DNA from: an uncultured Acidobacteriota bacterium
GTDB taxonomy: Bacteria; Acidobacteriota; Vicinamibacteria; Fen-336
DNA: 61,661 nt
Direction: 5' to 3'
Assembly: GCA_902826455.1 (NCBI GenBank)
Contig: CADEEV010000027.1
Location: forward strand, 1-61,661
In this document: positions 40,386 to 48,902 of the stretch, piece by piece
Position numbering within the stretch: position 1 is the first letter of the stretch
How the letters are laid out: every line of letters begins with the position of its first letter
The notes under the pieces: model-generated
Database searches by the model: none
Seen by the model: only the letters and a program-made list of their open reading frames with translations
Told to the model about the DNA's origin: nothing
Made by a program: the position numbers and the translations under genes

Positions 40386-41675
40386 ATGACTGTTGAGCGG
40401 CGCCGCGGCGCGGCCGTCCTGTTCCTGATCGGCGCGGCGCTCGCCGCGCTCCTCCTGCTGCAGCACCACGGCGAGACGGGCGCGGTGGCCGCGGTGAACG
40501 CCGTGTGCGGCGACGGCCAGACGAGCGGCTGCGAGATCGTGGCCCAGAGCGCCTACTCGAAGGTCGCGGGGCTCCCCCTGGCGGCGCTCGGGCTCTTCTT
40601 CTACCTCGGCCTCGCGTCGCTCCTCGTCCTCGGCGGCACGGCGGGCGACGAGGCCGCGGGCCGCGCCTCGCGGATCGCGCTCTTCCTGACCCTCGCCGCC
40701 CTGGCCGCCGACGTGGTGCTGTTCGGCCTCCAGGCCTTCGTCATCAAGTCCTTCTGCAAGCTGTGCCTCGCGACGTACGGCGTGAACGCGGCGGCGGCGT
40801 TCGCCCTCTGGCCGGCGCGCCAGGCTCCGGCCGGCGCTCTCGGCCGCATGGCGACCGTGGCCTGGGGTCTCGTGCTCGCGACCCTCGGTCTCGGTGTCTT
40901 CGCGTCGAACGCGGCCCTCGAGGCTCGGGCGGCGACACGTGCCGGCACCCTTCTCGGAACTCCGGCCGGAGCCACGGCCGCGCCGTCGGGCAACGCGAGC
41001 GCCGAGGTCAAGCGGCTCCAGGAGATCCTGGACGATCCGCAGAAGTTCCAAGACTACCAGACCGCGAAGGCCGAGCGCGAGTTCGACACCTCGGCGCCCC
41101 AGACCTTCGACCTCACCGCGACGCCGATCAAGGGTCCGGCCGACGCCCGCGTCCAGGTCGTCGAGTTCTCGGACTTCCTGTGCCCGTTCTGCCGGGGACT
41201 GGCTGGCGCGTTCAAGGACTTCATGCCCCGGTCCCAGGGGCGCATCGCGATCCTCTTCAAGCACTACCCGCTCGACAAGGAGTGCAACCCCAAGCTCAAC
41301 AGCACGATCCACGCGGGGGCGTGCTGGGTGGCGCGGGGCGGCGTGTGCGCCCAGCAACAGGGCAAGTTCTGGGCGTATCACGACCTCGCGTTCGAGAAGC
41401 CGCCCCACGAGCCGGGCCGGGCCGAGGTCGTCAGGATCGGGACGGCCGCGGGCCTCGACGCGGCGGCGCTCGGAGCCTGCCTCGACTCTCCGGCCACCCA
41501 GGCCCGTCTGGCGGCCGACATCGCCGAGGCCGAGCGGACCGGCGTCAAGGCCACCCCGACCCTCTTCATGAACGGGAAGAAACTCCCCCGGGTCAACGAT
41601 TTCCTGCTCATGGTCGACAAGGAGTCGCAGCGCCTGGGTCTCCCGCCGCTGAACCCCCAGGCCGCGGGCCAATAG
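40386..41675 (+). CDS. VKOR-DsbA fusion (disulfide-forming oxidase system)
   Basis: 429-aa membrane protein joining a vitamin K epoxide reductase-like domain to a periplasmic thioredoxin domain. VKOR part: loop cysteines C41 and C49, the conserved Ser/Gly-Leu-Pro region (YSKVAGLPLAALGL) and the active CxxC in FCKLCLA (124-127), with about five TMs. DsbA part (about 240-425): CPFC (266-269) and the cis-Pro loop in VKATPTLFMNGKK. It would make disulfides in exported proteins and pass electrons to quinone, replacing DsbB/DsbA. Same natural fusion type as in cyanobacteria. Confidence 0.92.
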   Translation: MTVERRRGAAVLFLIGAALAALLLLQHHGETGAVAAVNAVCGDGQTSGCEIVAQSAYSKVAGLPLAALGLFFYLGLASLLVLGGTAGDEAAGRASRIALFLTLAALAADVVLFGLQAFVIKSFCKLCLATYGVNAAAAFALWPARQAPAGALGRMATVAWGLVLATLGLGVFASNAALEARAATRAGTLLGTPAGATAAPSGNASAEVKRLQEILDDPQKFQDYQTAKAEREFDTSAPQTFDLTATPIKGPADARVQVVEFSDFLCPFCRGLAGAFKDFMPRSQGRIAILFKHYPLDKECNPKLNSTIHAGACWVARGGVCAQQQGKFWAYHDLAFEKPPHEPGRAEVVRIGTAAGLDAAALGACLDSPATQARLAADIAEAERTGVKATPTLFMNGKKLPRVNDFLLMVDKESQRLGLPPLNPQAAGQ

Positions 41676-41748
41676 AACATCCGCGGGCTCCCCTCCGTAC
41701 GTAGGGTTGACGCTCACTTCGAGCGCATGGGAAAATTCCTCTTTGCTT

Positions 41749-42414
41749 ATGACGACAGCATCCTTCCCCTTCGACGTGCCCGAACCACGACGTGAGGGAG
41801 TCCGCCGGGATGTGGAGGCTCGCAAGGCCCGTCACCGCCTCTATCCCGTCACCATCCTGTACACCGCGTTCTCCCTCACCCTTCTTCTCCTCGCCTTGCG
41901 CAAGGAGACGCGTTTCATCTCTCTCGCCTTCTTCGCCCTGGGCTCCGCCCTGTGGACGGCGATGGAGTACTGGGCCCACCGGTACATCCTCCACGGCCGC
42001 TTCCCGGACGGTCCCGGCGCGTTCCAGCACTTCTGCCACAAGTTCTTCGACCACCTGCACATCGAGCATCACAAGCGTCCGTGGGACGGCAACCACGTGA
42101 ACGGCACGATCAAGGACACGCTGCCCTTCGTCGTGATCCTGGGGGCCGTCAGCGCCCTGTTTCCGTGGCACACCGGGCCGCTTTTGATAGCGGGCTTGAT
42201 TCAGGCATACATCATCGAGGAGTGGATTCATCACTCGGTCCACTTCTGCGAGTTCAAGGGCAAGTACTTCCAGTACATCAAGCGTCATCACCTCTACCAT
42301 CACAGTCCCAAGGGCTCGAACGTCGGCTACGGCCTCACGAACGGCTTCTGGGACGTCGTGTGGGACACGCGCATTCCGGCGGAAGACCGCCGGGCGCTGT
42401 ACTCGAAGCTCTGA
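41749..42414 (+). CDS. Fatty acid hydroxylase superfamily membrane protein
   Basis: 221-aa membrane di-iron protein. Histidine clusters are complete: HRYILH, HLHIEHH, HHSVHF and HHLYHH. About four TMs. Such proteins hydroxylate or desaturate lipids (for example sphingolipid or ceramide 2-hydroxylase, sterol desaturase-like). The ATG at 41749 is preferred; an upstream TTG at 41707 would add 14 residues. Substrate unknown. A small coiled-coil gene follows. Confidence 0.88.
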   Translation: MTTASFPFDVPEPRREGVRRDVEARKARHRLYPVTILYTAFSLTLLLLALRKETRFISLAFFALGSALWTAMEYWAHRYILHGRFPDGPGAFQHFCHKFFDHLHIEHHKRPWDGNHVNGTIKDTLPFVVILGAVSALFPWHTGPLLIAGLIQAYIIEEWIHHSVHFCEFKGKYFQYIKRHHLYHHSPKGSNVGYGLTNGFWDVVWDTRIPAEDRRALYSKL

Positions 42415-42461
42415 GCGACGCGCCCAGCCTCGAGGCGGTCGTCTACCGCTGGCACCAGCTC

Positions 42462-42680
42462 ATGTTCCGCCTGGACGAGCTGGACGAGATGGTCGTGACG
42501 GGTCTGACCGAGGACGAAGCGGGTGCGCTCGACTCCGAGCGCGCCCGCATCGGGCGTGAGCTCGCGGCGATCGAGGCGCATCTCGGCGCCGCGAGCGTCG
42601 AGCGCCTGAAGGCCGCCCACCAGAACGACCAGGCCTACGCGCGCCAGCGCCGGCAGATGGACGAAGAGGCGAGCTCCTAG
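42462..42680 (+). CDS. Small helical protein of unknown function
   Basis: 72-aa acidic protein (MFRLDELDEMVVTGLTEDEA onwards) predicted to be a helical hairpin. The frame is protein-like upstream of the ATG, back to a CTG at 42411 that overlaps the previous stop (CTGA), which would add 17 residues (SDAPSLEAVVYRWHQL). This mimics the ATGA/GTGA couplings used elsewhere, so a CTG start is possible. queD follows after 8 nt. Confidence 0.55.
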   Translation: MFRLDELDEMVVTGLTEDEAGALDSERARIGRELAAIEAHLGAASVERLKAAHQNDQAYARQRRQMDEEASS

Positions 42681-42688
42681 CCGTCGCG

Positions 42689-43042
42689 ATGGAGATCTAC
42701 AAGGAGTTCAGCCTCGAGGCGGCGCACCGCCTCCCGAGGGTGCCCGAGGGCCACAAGTGCGGCCGTCTCCACGGTCACTCGTTCAAGGTGGCCGTCCACG
42801 TGAAGGGCCCCCTCGACGACCGCGGCTGGGTGATGGACTACGCGCGCATCGCCGCCGCCTTCGAGCCGCTCCACGAAGAGCTCGACCACAACTACCTGAA
42901 CGACGTGCCCGGCCTCGAGAACCCCACGACCGAGGAGCTCGCGCGCTGGATCTGGCGGCGCCTGCAGCCGGCCCTGCCCGAGCTGTCCCGGCTGGTCCTG
43001 AACGAGACCTGCACGTCGGGCTGCATCTACACCGGCGACTGA
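42689..43042 (+). CDS. queD: 6-carboxytetrahydropterin synthase family protein
   Basis: 117-aa enzyme of the QueD/PTPS family, which turns 7,8-dihydroneopterin triphosphate into 6-carboxy-tetrahydropterin in queuosine synthesis. Seen: zinc His in EAAHRL, the catalytic Cys and two more zinc His in HKCGRLHGHSF, DYARI, the LDHNYLND segment and ENPTTEELARWIW, with the catalytic Glu/His region at the C-terminus. Full family length. yhhQ, a queuosine precursor transporter gene, is 6.4 kb away. Confidence 0.93.
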   Translation: MEIYKEFSLEAAHRLPRVPEGHKCGRLHGHSFKVAVHVKGPLDDRGWVMDYARIAAAFEPLHEELDHNYLNDVPGLENPTTEELARWIWRRLQPALPELSRLVLNETCTSGCIYTGD

Positions 43043-43046
43043 ACCG

Positions 43047-45401
43047 TCACTCGACGCGGAAGCGCAGCGTCTCGACGGCCTCCGCGGCGTCGGCGGCGGG
43101 CGCTCCCGGCCGCGCTTCCAGGGGGCGGCCGCTCACGTCCACGATGCCCGGCAGCAAGCGCATGCGGAGGCCGTGGCCGCGGCGCAGCGGGCGGCCCGGG
43201 TCGACGACCACGTGGCGGGTCTCCTCGCTGTAGCCGAGCTTCAGGCGCTCGAGGTCCCGGGAGCCGGGGATCGGCGGGTCGTACTCGAGCACGACGCGGC
43301 CGCGCAGGGACGTGGGGTCCATCGGCACGCTGAACTGGACCACGAACTGCGTGTCGGGGGCGATCCGCTCGCCGCCGTCGGGCAGCGCGAACGTGACGCT
43401 CGGCTCGTCGTAGCCCTTGGCCTGGGCCCGTGACGCGACGGCCCGCTCGTCGGCGGGCGGCGCGACGAGGCCGACGCTGACGGCCGACACGGAGACGACG
43501 CCCTCGCGCGTCGAGGGCCGCCCCACCACGGCCAGCCACTGGGCGGTGTCGGCGCTCGCCAGGGGATCGAGCTTGAAGCCGTCGCCCGAGGGCGCAGCGC
43601 CGGTGATCCACACGGCGTGGGAGCCGTCGCGCAGCACCCAGTCCTTGTCGCCGCGCTGGCTCGCGGGCGAGAGGTCGCGGTAGAGGTTGCGGCCGCGGAA
43701 GCGGCCGACGACGCGGACCAGGGCCCCGTCGAGCTCGCCGTTCGCGGCGCGCAGCGCCTGCAGCGTCACGGGCCGCCCCAGGACCGGGGCGCCGGCGTCG
43801 GCCACGCTCGGCGGCGTCACCTCGAAGGCGCGCGCGCGGTAGACGGGCCCGGGAGCCCCGGGCGTGACGCTCTGGCGCCGGAAGACCGCCGCGACCTCCA
43901 CCGGCCGTCCCGCCCAGGCCTCGGCGTGGGCCGCGACCCATGCGCCGAGGCCGCTCGCCGGCACGATCTCGAGGCGCGCGGCGCCGTCGCGCAGCGCGTA
44001 CAGCCCGCGCGACTCGGAGACGGTCTCGAAGGCGCCGCTCACGGCCACGGCGCGGCCCTCGTAGTCGCCGGGCGACGCGAGGAGATCGGCGATCGTGACC
44101 GCGATCGGGGCCCCGTAGAACGCGTGCTGGGTCGCCTCGCTCGCCGACGGGGCGCGGCCCAGGGCCTCGAGGAGGCTCGCGATCGCGAAGCGCGCCTCCG
44201 TCGCTCCGGCCCCGGCCACGCGCGGCCGGAGCTCGAGGCGCTGCTCGCGGAGCTCCACGACGAAGGCACCGCGCAGCGCCGCGCCGATGGAGACGACCGC
44301 GTCGAAGGGCGCTCGCGTCTCCGCAGAACCTGGCGCGGCCGGCTGCCACGACAGCTCGCGGCGCTGCGTGTCGGCGCGCAGCAGGCCGCCGACGGCCTTG
44401 ATCTCGAGGACGCCGTCGGCGAGGCTCATCCACTCGCCGAGCTCGGGTCCGGCCGGGGCCGACGTCGCGGCGCCACGGGCCTCGACGATCCGTGTCGCGC
44501 CGCCGCGGCCGCCGGCGGCGTAGTAGCCGAGCCGATGCCGCAGCTCGAGCTCCCCCACGCCGCGTCGCGCGCGTACGCTGACCCGGCGCCATTGCCCGTT
44601 GCGCGCGGGGTTCGTGGAGGCATAGCCGAGCGTGTACTGGTTCCGCAGCTCGTCCGCGATCTCGGCGCACGCCTCCTTGAGCCCGCGCCGCGGCAGGATC
44701 AGGCGCCCGCCGGTCTCGAACGTCAGGGCCTTCAGGAGTTCGAGGGGCGGCGTCGGCGCCCGCGACTCGTCGAGGCTGGGATCGAGGCCGATCGCGTAGA
44801 GGGCGACCTCGTTGCGCCGCGCCAGGTCCAGGACCTGGTCGTCGTTCAGCACCGAGGCGTTGTCGACGCCGTCGGACAGCACGAGGATCGCCTGGCGCCG
44901 CGTGTCGTCGTCGCCGGCCTTGTGGGCGCGCAGCGTCCGCAGCGACGTGTAGAGCGCGTTGTAGAGCGCGGTCGTGCCCGACGGCTGCGTGCGGGCGATG
45001 GCCGCCGTGAGCCGCGCCTTGTCGGCGGTGAAGTCCTGCAGCACCGTGAGCCGGTTCGTGAGCTGCGCGACCTGCACGCCGTCCTCGGGCCCCAGGGCCG
45101 CGACGAAGTGCGCGGCGGCCTCCTGCAGGCGCTGCAGCGGCTCCTTCATCGAGCCCGAAGTGTCGAGCAGCAGCACGAGCGACAGCGGCGCGCTGCGGCG
45201 GTTGAAGACCTCGAGCTTCTGGGGCACGCCGTCCTCGAGCACCTGCAGATCGGCGCTCTCGAGCCCGGTCACGAAGTGCCCGCCGCGCGTGGCCGTGACG
45301 CTGAGCCGCACGAACTCGACGCTGGTCTCGAAGGTCGCGCGGGCCTGGGCCGCGCACAGCGGCGCCGCGGCCAGCGTCACGAGGATCGGGCCGAGCCGCA
45401 C
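43047..45401 (-). CDS. VWFA-domain exported protein (acidobacterial type)
   Basis: 784-aa exported protein. Signal peptide, then a beta domain (FVRLSVTATRGGHFVTGLES, LQVLEDGVPQ), a von Willebrand A domain with intact MIDAS (LLLDTSGSMKEP; TTALYNALY; LVLSDGVDNAS), and the NQYTLGYASTNP ending typical of the VWFA-related acidobacterial family. The C-terminal 400 residues contain OB-like beta segments (VSGAFETVSESRGLYALRDG; VVGRFRGRNLYRDL) and a final beta domain. Start is a GTG at 45401, 3 nt after the upstream stop. Confidence 0.88.
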   Translation of the reverse strand: MRLGPILVTLAAAPLCAAQARATFETSVEFVRLSVTATRGGHFVTGLESADLQVLEDGVPQKLEVFNRRSAPLSLVLLLDTSGSMKEPLQRLQEAAAHFVAALGPEDGVQVAQLTNRLTVLQDFTADKARLTAAIARTQPSGTTALYNALYTSLRTLRAHKAGDDDTRRQAILVLSDGVDNASVLNDDQVLDLARRNEVALYAIGLDPSLDESRAPTPPLELLKALTFETGGRLILPRRGLKEACAEIADELRNQYTLGYASTNPARNGQWRRVSVRARRGVGELELRHRLGYYAAGGRGGATRIVEARGAATSAPAGPELGEWMSLADGVLEIKAVGGLLRADTQRRELSWQPAAPGSAETRAPFDAVVSIGAALRGAFVVELREQRLELRPRVAGAGATEARFAIASLLEALGRAPSASEATQHAFYGAPIAVTIADLLASPGDYEGRAVAVSGAFETVSESRGLYALRDGAARLEIVPASGLGAWVAAHAEAWAGRPVEVAAVFRRQSVTPGAPGPVYRARAFEVTPPSVADAGAPVLGRPVTLQALRAANGELDGALVRVVGRFRGRNLYRDLSPASQRGDKDWVLRDGSHAVWITGAAPSGDGFKLDPLASADTAQWLAVVGRPSTREGVVSVSAVSVGLVAPPADERAVASRAQAKGYDEPSVTFALPDGGERIAPDTQFVVQFSVPMDPTSLRGRVVLEYDPPIPGSRDLERLKLGYSEETRHVVVDPGRPLRRGHGLRMRLLPGIVDVSGRPLEARPGAPAADAAEAVETLRFRVE

Positions 45402-45404
45402 GCT

Positions 45405-46217
45405 CTAGGGAAGGCTCGTCGTCCCGGTGAGGGCGTTCGACAGGTGCCCCGCCTGGTCGTTCACCGAGACCGTGACGATCAGGGGCGTGCCCCGGCTCGG
45501 CCGGAAGATCGACTGGCTGAAGCCGGTGTGGCCGGACTTGCGGCCCGCCACGTCCGGCAGGGTGTTGAGGGCCGGGGCGTCGGGCGCGCGCACCGCGACG
45601 CTCACGATGTCGCCGTCGGCGTCCTGGTAGTCGAACTCGATCGGGATGAAGGCGGTGCCTTCCACGCCCGCGACGATCGGGTGCAGGATCAGGTTGGAGA
45701 TCACCGGCGCCTCGCCGGGCCCGGGGCCGCCGCTCGCGCCGCCGGCCGCCGCGAGGCCCGCGCCGGCCACGGCCGCGCCACCCACGAGGATGCCGATGAA
45801 CTTCCCCTTGTTCCCGCGCTTCGCGACGAAGGGGGCGCTCTCGACCTGCGACTGCGCCAGCGCTTCCGCGAACAGCTCCTGGGCGCGCGGCGCGGCCTTG
45901 GGGTCGAGGCGGATCGCGGCGTCGCGGCGCAGCGCCTGGTAGAACTGGGACACGGCCGGAGACGACTGGTCGAGCCCCGCGTAGGCGAGCCCGAGCTGCA
46001 GGTACGCCGCGGCCGCCTCCTTCTCGCGTCCCACGGCGGCTTGCAGGCGACGCACGACGCCCGAGAGCGTGCCGATCGCGCCCTGGTAGTCACCGGAAGC
46101 GACCTGGGCGGCGCCCTTCGCGAGGTCGGGATCGGCGGTTTGCGCGCCGCACGGCGCGGCCGACAGCAGCAGGCCCAGCGCGAGGCTCGCGAGCACGCGG
46201 TTCAGGTGAGCGGACAT
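45405..46217 (-). CDS. Exported TPR-like protein with C-terminal beta domain
   Basis: 270-aa protein: signal peptide (1-25), TPR-like helices (about 30-125: AAQVASGDYQGAIGTLSGVV, AYLQLGLAYAGL), a central Gly/Ala-rich membrane-like stretch (GKFIGILVGGAAVAGAGLAA) and a C-terminal immunoglobulin-type region (FIPIEFDYQDADGDIVSVAV). It is co-transcribed with the VWFA gene. A strong hairpin covers its ribosome binding site. Function unknown. Confidence 0.75.
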   Translation of the reverse strand: MSAHLNRVLASLALGLLLSAAPCGAQTADPDLAKGAAQVASGDYQGAIGTLSGVVRRLQAAVGREKEAAAAYLQLGLAYAGLDQSSPAVSQFYQALRRDAAIRLDPKAAPRAQELFAEALAQSQVESAPFVAKRGNKGKFIGILVGGAAVAGAGLAAAGGASGGPGPGEAPVISNLILHPIVAGVEGTAFIPIEFDYQDADGDIVSVAVRAPDAPALNTLPDVAGRKSGHTGFSQSIFRPSRGTPLIVTVSVNDQAGHLSNALTGTTSLP

Positions 46218-46222
46218 GGAAA

Positions 46223-46254
46223 CCTCGCGGCGATTCTCGGCCTGCGCCGCGAGG
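46223..46254 (-). promoter_or_regulatory. Leader hairpin that buries a ribosome binding site
   Basis: Perfect 10-bp inverted repeat CCTCGCGGCG / CGCCGCGAGG with a 12-nt loop, ending 5 nt before the ATG at 46217 on the minus strand. The GAGG that would act as Shine-Dalgarno is inside the stem. Confidence 0.5.
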
Positions 46255-46272
46255 GGTCACAAGTTAAATTCG

Positions 46273-46309
46273 GTGAACTTCACGGCCGGCGGAGTTCACT
46301 TTGCTGAAC
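46273..46309. promoter_or_regulatory. Cluster of TGAAC/GTTCA operator-like half-sites
   Basis: A perfect palindrome GTGAACTTCAC (46273-46283) followed by GTTCAC (46294-46299) and TGAAC (46305-46309), the last two forming another inverted repeat. They lie between the end of one gene and the hairpin in front of the TPR/VWFA operon, where a regulator could bind. Confidence 0.45.
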
Positions 46310-46314
46310 GACGT

Positions 46315-46893
46315 CTACTTGTCGACGCTCACCTGCGTGAGCCGCACGGGCTGCTGGCCGTAGTTCTCGATCTCGACGCGCTTCTCGCTGCGGTCGTACG
46401 AGATCTTGGCGGCGGTCGCGAGCTTGCCCTCGCCCTTGGTGCCGTCGGCGTTCAGCCGGATCTCGCAGAGCATGAACTCGTAGTCGCTCGAGCGCGTGTT
46501 GTTGCGCAGCTCGTAGAAGTTCATGGGCCGGTCCGTGGCGAAGATGATGCGCTTGCCGCCGCTCGGCAGGTCCTGCATGCGGGCGTACTGGATGTCCCAG
46601 CCGAGGCTGCGGCTCGTGCGGATGAAGCCGGCGCGCGGCTTGATGTCGTCGAGCACGTCGAGGAGCTTGTCGGAGCCCTTCTCGACCAGGGTGTCGACGA
46701 GGCGTCCGCGCTCCTCGTCGGTCGACCAACGCTCGATGACGATCGTGAGCTGGGTCGCGCCGGGCCGGCCGACACCCGACATGTTGACCGCGGTCGCGGT
46801 CAGGCTCAGCGCCGGCTTGTCGGCGGCCGCAGCCGTGACGGCGGCGAGAGCCAGGGGCAACGCGAGGGAGAGTGCCTTCAGTGTGCGATTCAT
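46315..46893 (-). CDS. Exported protein of unknown function
   Basis: 192-aa protein with a signal peptide (1-24, ending AAAADKP) and a compact beta-rich domain (LSLTATAVNMSGVGRPGATQ, TQLTIVIERWSTDEER, FMLCEIRLNADGTKGEGKLA). The ATG at 46893 is fixed by a GGAGG 6 nt upstream; the longer frame to 47100 is shadow. I do not recognise a characterised family. It precedes the operator-like region of the TPR/VWFA operon. Confidence 0.75.
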   Translation of the reverse strand: MNRTLKALSLALPLALAAVTAAAADKPALSLTATAVNMSGVGRPGATQLTIVIERWSTDEERGRLVDTLVEKGSDKLLDVLDDIKPRAGFIRTSRSLGWDIQYARMQDLPSGGKRIIFATDRPMNFYELRNNTRSSDYEFMLCEIRLNADGTKGEGKLATAAKISYDRSEKRVEIENYGQQPVRLTQVSVDK

Positions 46894-46985
46894 CGATACC
46901 TCCAGGAGACCAGGACGTCGTCTTCCATGTTCCGACGCCATCCAGGACCATGCAAATCCCGGTCCTCCGGGGCGCCCAAGCGCAC

Positions 46986-46991
46986 TAGAAT
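46986..46991 (+). promoter_or_regulatory. -10 element of the beta-propeller lipoprotein gene
   Basis: TAGAAT ends 6 nt before the GTG at 46998, so the transcript is likely leaderless. Confidence 0.45.
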
Positions 46992-46997
46992 GGAACC

Positions 46998-48335
46998 GTG
47001 CGCCTCGTTCCTCGGCTCGCGCTCGCACTCGGCCTGTTCGGCGCGGCCTGCGGCTCCGACGGCGGCGCCCCGAGCGGCGAGACGGCCGCGCCGGCGCCAT
47101 TCGTCGGCGAGGACTGGCCGATGTACGGTCACGACGCCCAGCGCCGCGGCTTCAGCCGCTCCGAGACGCGGCTCACGGCCGGGAACGTCGGCCAGCTCGC
47201 CGAGCGTTTCCGCGCCGAGGTGGGCCTCGGACCGCTGCCGTCCTCGAGCGGGCCGGTGGTCGCGAACGGCCGGGTCTACGTCGGGAGCAGCGTCGCCACC
47301 GGAGACAACTACTTCTGCCTCGACGCGGCGACGGGCGCGCGGCTGTGGAGCGCGAGCGTCGGCCACTCGCCGCCCTTCCAGGGCAACGTCGGCATCGGCT
47401 CGACCGCCGCGGTCGTGGACGGCATCGTGGTGGTCGGGGGCGGCGACCCGGCCTACTACGGCCTCGACGCCGCGACCGGCGCGCGCCTTTGGCGCCACGA
47501 CATGGGCGTCGGCGCCCAGGCCTTCGCGTGGTCCTCGCCGCTCGTGACCGACGGCGTCGCCTACGTCGGCATCTCGGCGCGCTACGCCGCCCTGCGCGGC
47601 GAGCTGCGTGCCCTCGACCTCCACACCGGCGCCCTGCTGGCCCGCCAGTACTTCGTGCCGGCCGGCCGCAGCGGCGCCGACATCTGGAACTCGCCGGCCC
47701 TCAGCCCGGACGGCCGCAGCGTCGTCGTCGCGACCGGCAACGACGCCGGCGGCTACAACGCGCTCCTCGCGCGCTCGATGGTCGCCCTCGAACCCGCGAC
47801 GCTGGCGATCCAGGCCTCGCACCGGGTGGCCGCCTTCGACCAGGACCTCGACTTCGGCACGACGCCGGTCTTCTTCAGCGACGCGAGCGGGCGGTCGCTG
47901 GTGGGGGCCAACGAGAAGGACGGCCGCTTCTTCGCGTACGACGCGAGCCGTCTCTCCGACGGGCCGATCTGGACGCGGCCCACCGGCCTCATCGTCGGCG
48001 TGATGCCCGCCTACGATCCCGACGCGGGCTCCGGCGGTACCCTGTTCGTGATGGGCGACAACCTGCTGCTCTACGGGCTCGATCCGGCGACCGGCGCCGA
48101 CCGCTGGCCGCCGCTCGTGACCGGCTTCGCGAACGGGAACATGGCCGTGGCGAACGGCCTGGTGTTCCTGGGCCTCGGCAACGGCACCATCGGCATCGTC
48201 GACGGGGCCGCCGGGCGGCGGGTGCGCGACCTCGCGCCGACGGCTCCCGGGCCGACCTTTTCCGGACCGGTCGTCGCGCGTGGGTTCCTGTACTGGATGT
48301 CGGGCGGTTCCCTCAACGCCTGGGGCGTGCCGTGA
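46998..48335 (+). CDS. PQQ-like beta-propeller lipoprotein
   Basis: 445-aa lipoprotein with lipobox FGAAC (Cys about 18) and repeated blades of the PQQ/BamB kind: WPMYGHDAQRRGFSRSE, GRVYVGSSVATGDNYFCLDA, DAATGARLW (twice), SSPLVTDGVAYVGISAR and AVANGLVFLGLGNGTIGIVD. The cofactor residues of quinoprotein dehydrogenases are not evident, so a binding or scaffold role like BamB is as likely as an enzyme. GTG start at 46998. The next lipoprotein gene overlaps its stop. Confidence 0.82.
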   Translation: MRLVPRLALALGLFGAACGSDGGAPSGETAAPAPFVGEDWPMYGHDAQRRGFSRSETRLTAGNVGQLAERFRAEVGLGPLPSSSGPVVANGRVYVGSSVATGDNYFCLDAATGARLWSASVGHSPPFQGNVGIGSTAAVVDGIVVVGGGDPAYYGLDAATGARLWRHDMGVGAQAFAWSSPLVTDGVAYVGISARYAALRGELRALDLHTGALLARQYFVPAGRSGADIWNSPALSPDGRSVVVATGNDAGGYNALLARSMVALEPATLAIQASHRVAAFDQDLDFGTTPVFFSDASGRSLVGANEKDGRFFAYDASRLSDGPIWTRPTGLIVGVMPAYDPDAGSGGTLFVMGDNLLLYGLDPATGADRWPPLVTGFANGNMAVANGLVFLGLGNGTIGIVDGAAGRRVRDLAPTAPGPTFSGPVVARGFLYWMSGGSLNAWGVP

Positions 48336-48820
48336 GACGCGCGGCGCTCGCGGCCCTCGTCGCAGGCCTCGCCGGCTGCGGCGGCGACGCGGTCACCGCT
48401 CCGGGCCCCTCGTCGTTCGCCGCCGTGGTCCTGCCCGGCGCGGCCCTGACCGTCACGATCCAGGCCGATCCCGTGGCCGCCACCCACGACCGTCTCCGGC
48501 CGTTGCAGGCGACGTGGCGCGTCGTGATCCAGGAGACGGCCGGCGTCTCCGGACGCCTGCTCTGGGTCAACGCGACGCTGCGCGACGCCGCGAGCGGCGC
48601 CCGCGCCTGGCCCGAGGCGTCGCTCTACCTGGGAACGGACGCGCTGGTGCCCCTGCTGGGCAGCGACCGCCTTCCCGCCGGCGGCACGCTCTCCGTGCCC
48701 GGCAGCCTGACGTACTCCCTGCCCTCGGGCGGCCGGGTCGCGATCGTGGACGTCGCGGTGCAGCTCGCCGACGACAACGGCCACCAGGTCTCGGTCGTCG
48801 CCCAGGCCGAGCTCCGCTAG
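48332..48820 (+). CDS. Small lipoprotein of unknown function
   Basis: 162-aa lipoprotein with lipobox LAGC (Cys 16) and a beta-rich domain (AALTVTIQADPVAATHDRLR, WRVVIQETAGVSGRL, VDVAVQLADDNGHQVSVV). The GTG at 48332 overlaps the preceding stop (GTGA), so it is co-translated with the beta-propeller lipoprotein. Confidence 0.7.
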   Translation: MRRAALAALVAGLAGCGGDAVTAPGPSSFAAVVLPGAALTVTIQADPVAATHDRLRPLQATWRVVIQETAGVSGRLLWVNATLRDAASGARAWPEASLYLGTDALVPLLGSDRLPAGGTLSVPGSLTYSLPSGGRVAIVDVAVQLADDNGHQVSVVAQAELR

Positions 48821-48887
48821 CGCCGTCTTTACGTTTCTTCATGCGGGCGACAAACGGCGGAAAGGAAGCGGGCCCATCTTCGTGTCC

Positions 48888-48894
48888 AAGGAGG
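48888..48894 (+). promoter_or_regulatory. Strong ribosome binding site
   Basis: AAGGAGG, 8 nt before the ATG at 48903; it rules out the GTG at 48882 as start of the CpxP/Spy-like gene. Confidence 0.7.
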
Positions 48895-48902
48895 ACGGAC
48901 AC

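Noticed and set aside
43617-46307. 896-codon open frame opposite the VWFA and TPR genes
   Set aside because: Composition is Arg/Gly/Ala repeats typical of antisense frames in GC-rich DNA; the minus strand has coherent domains.
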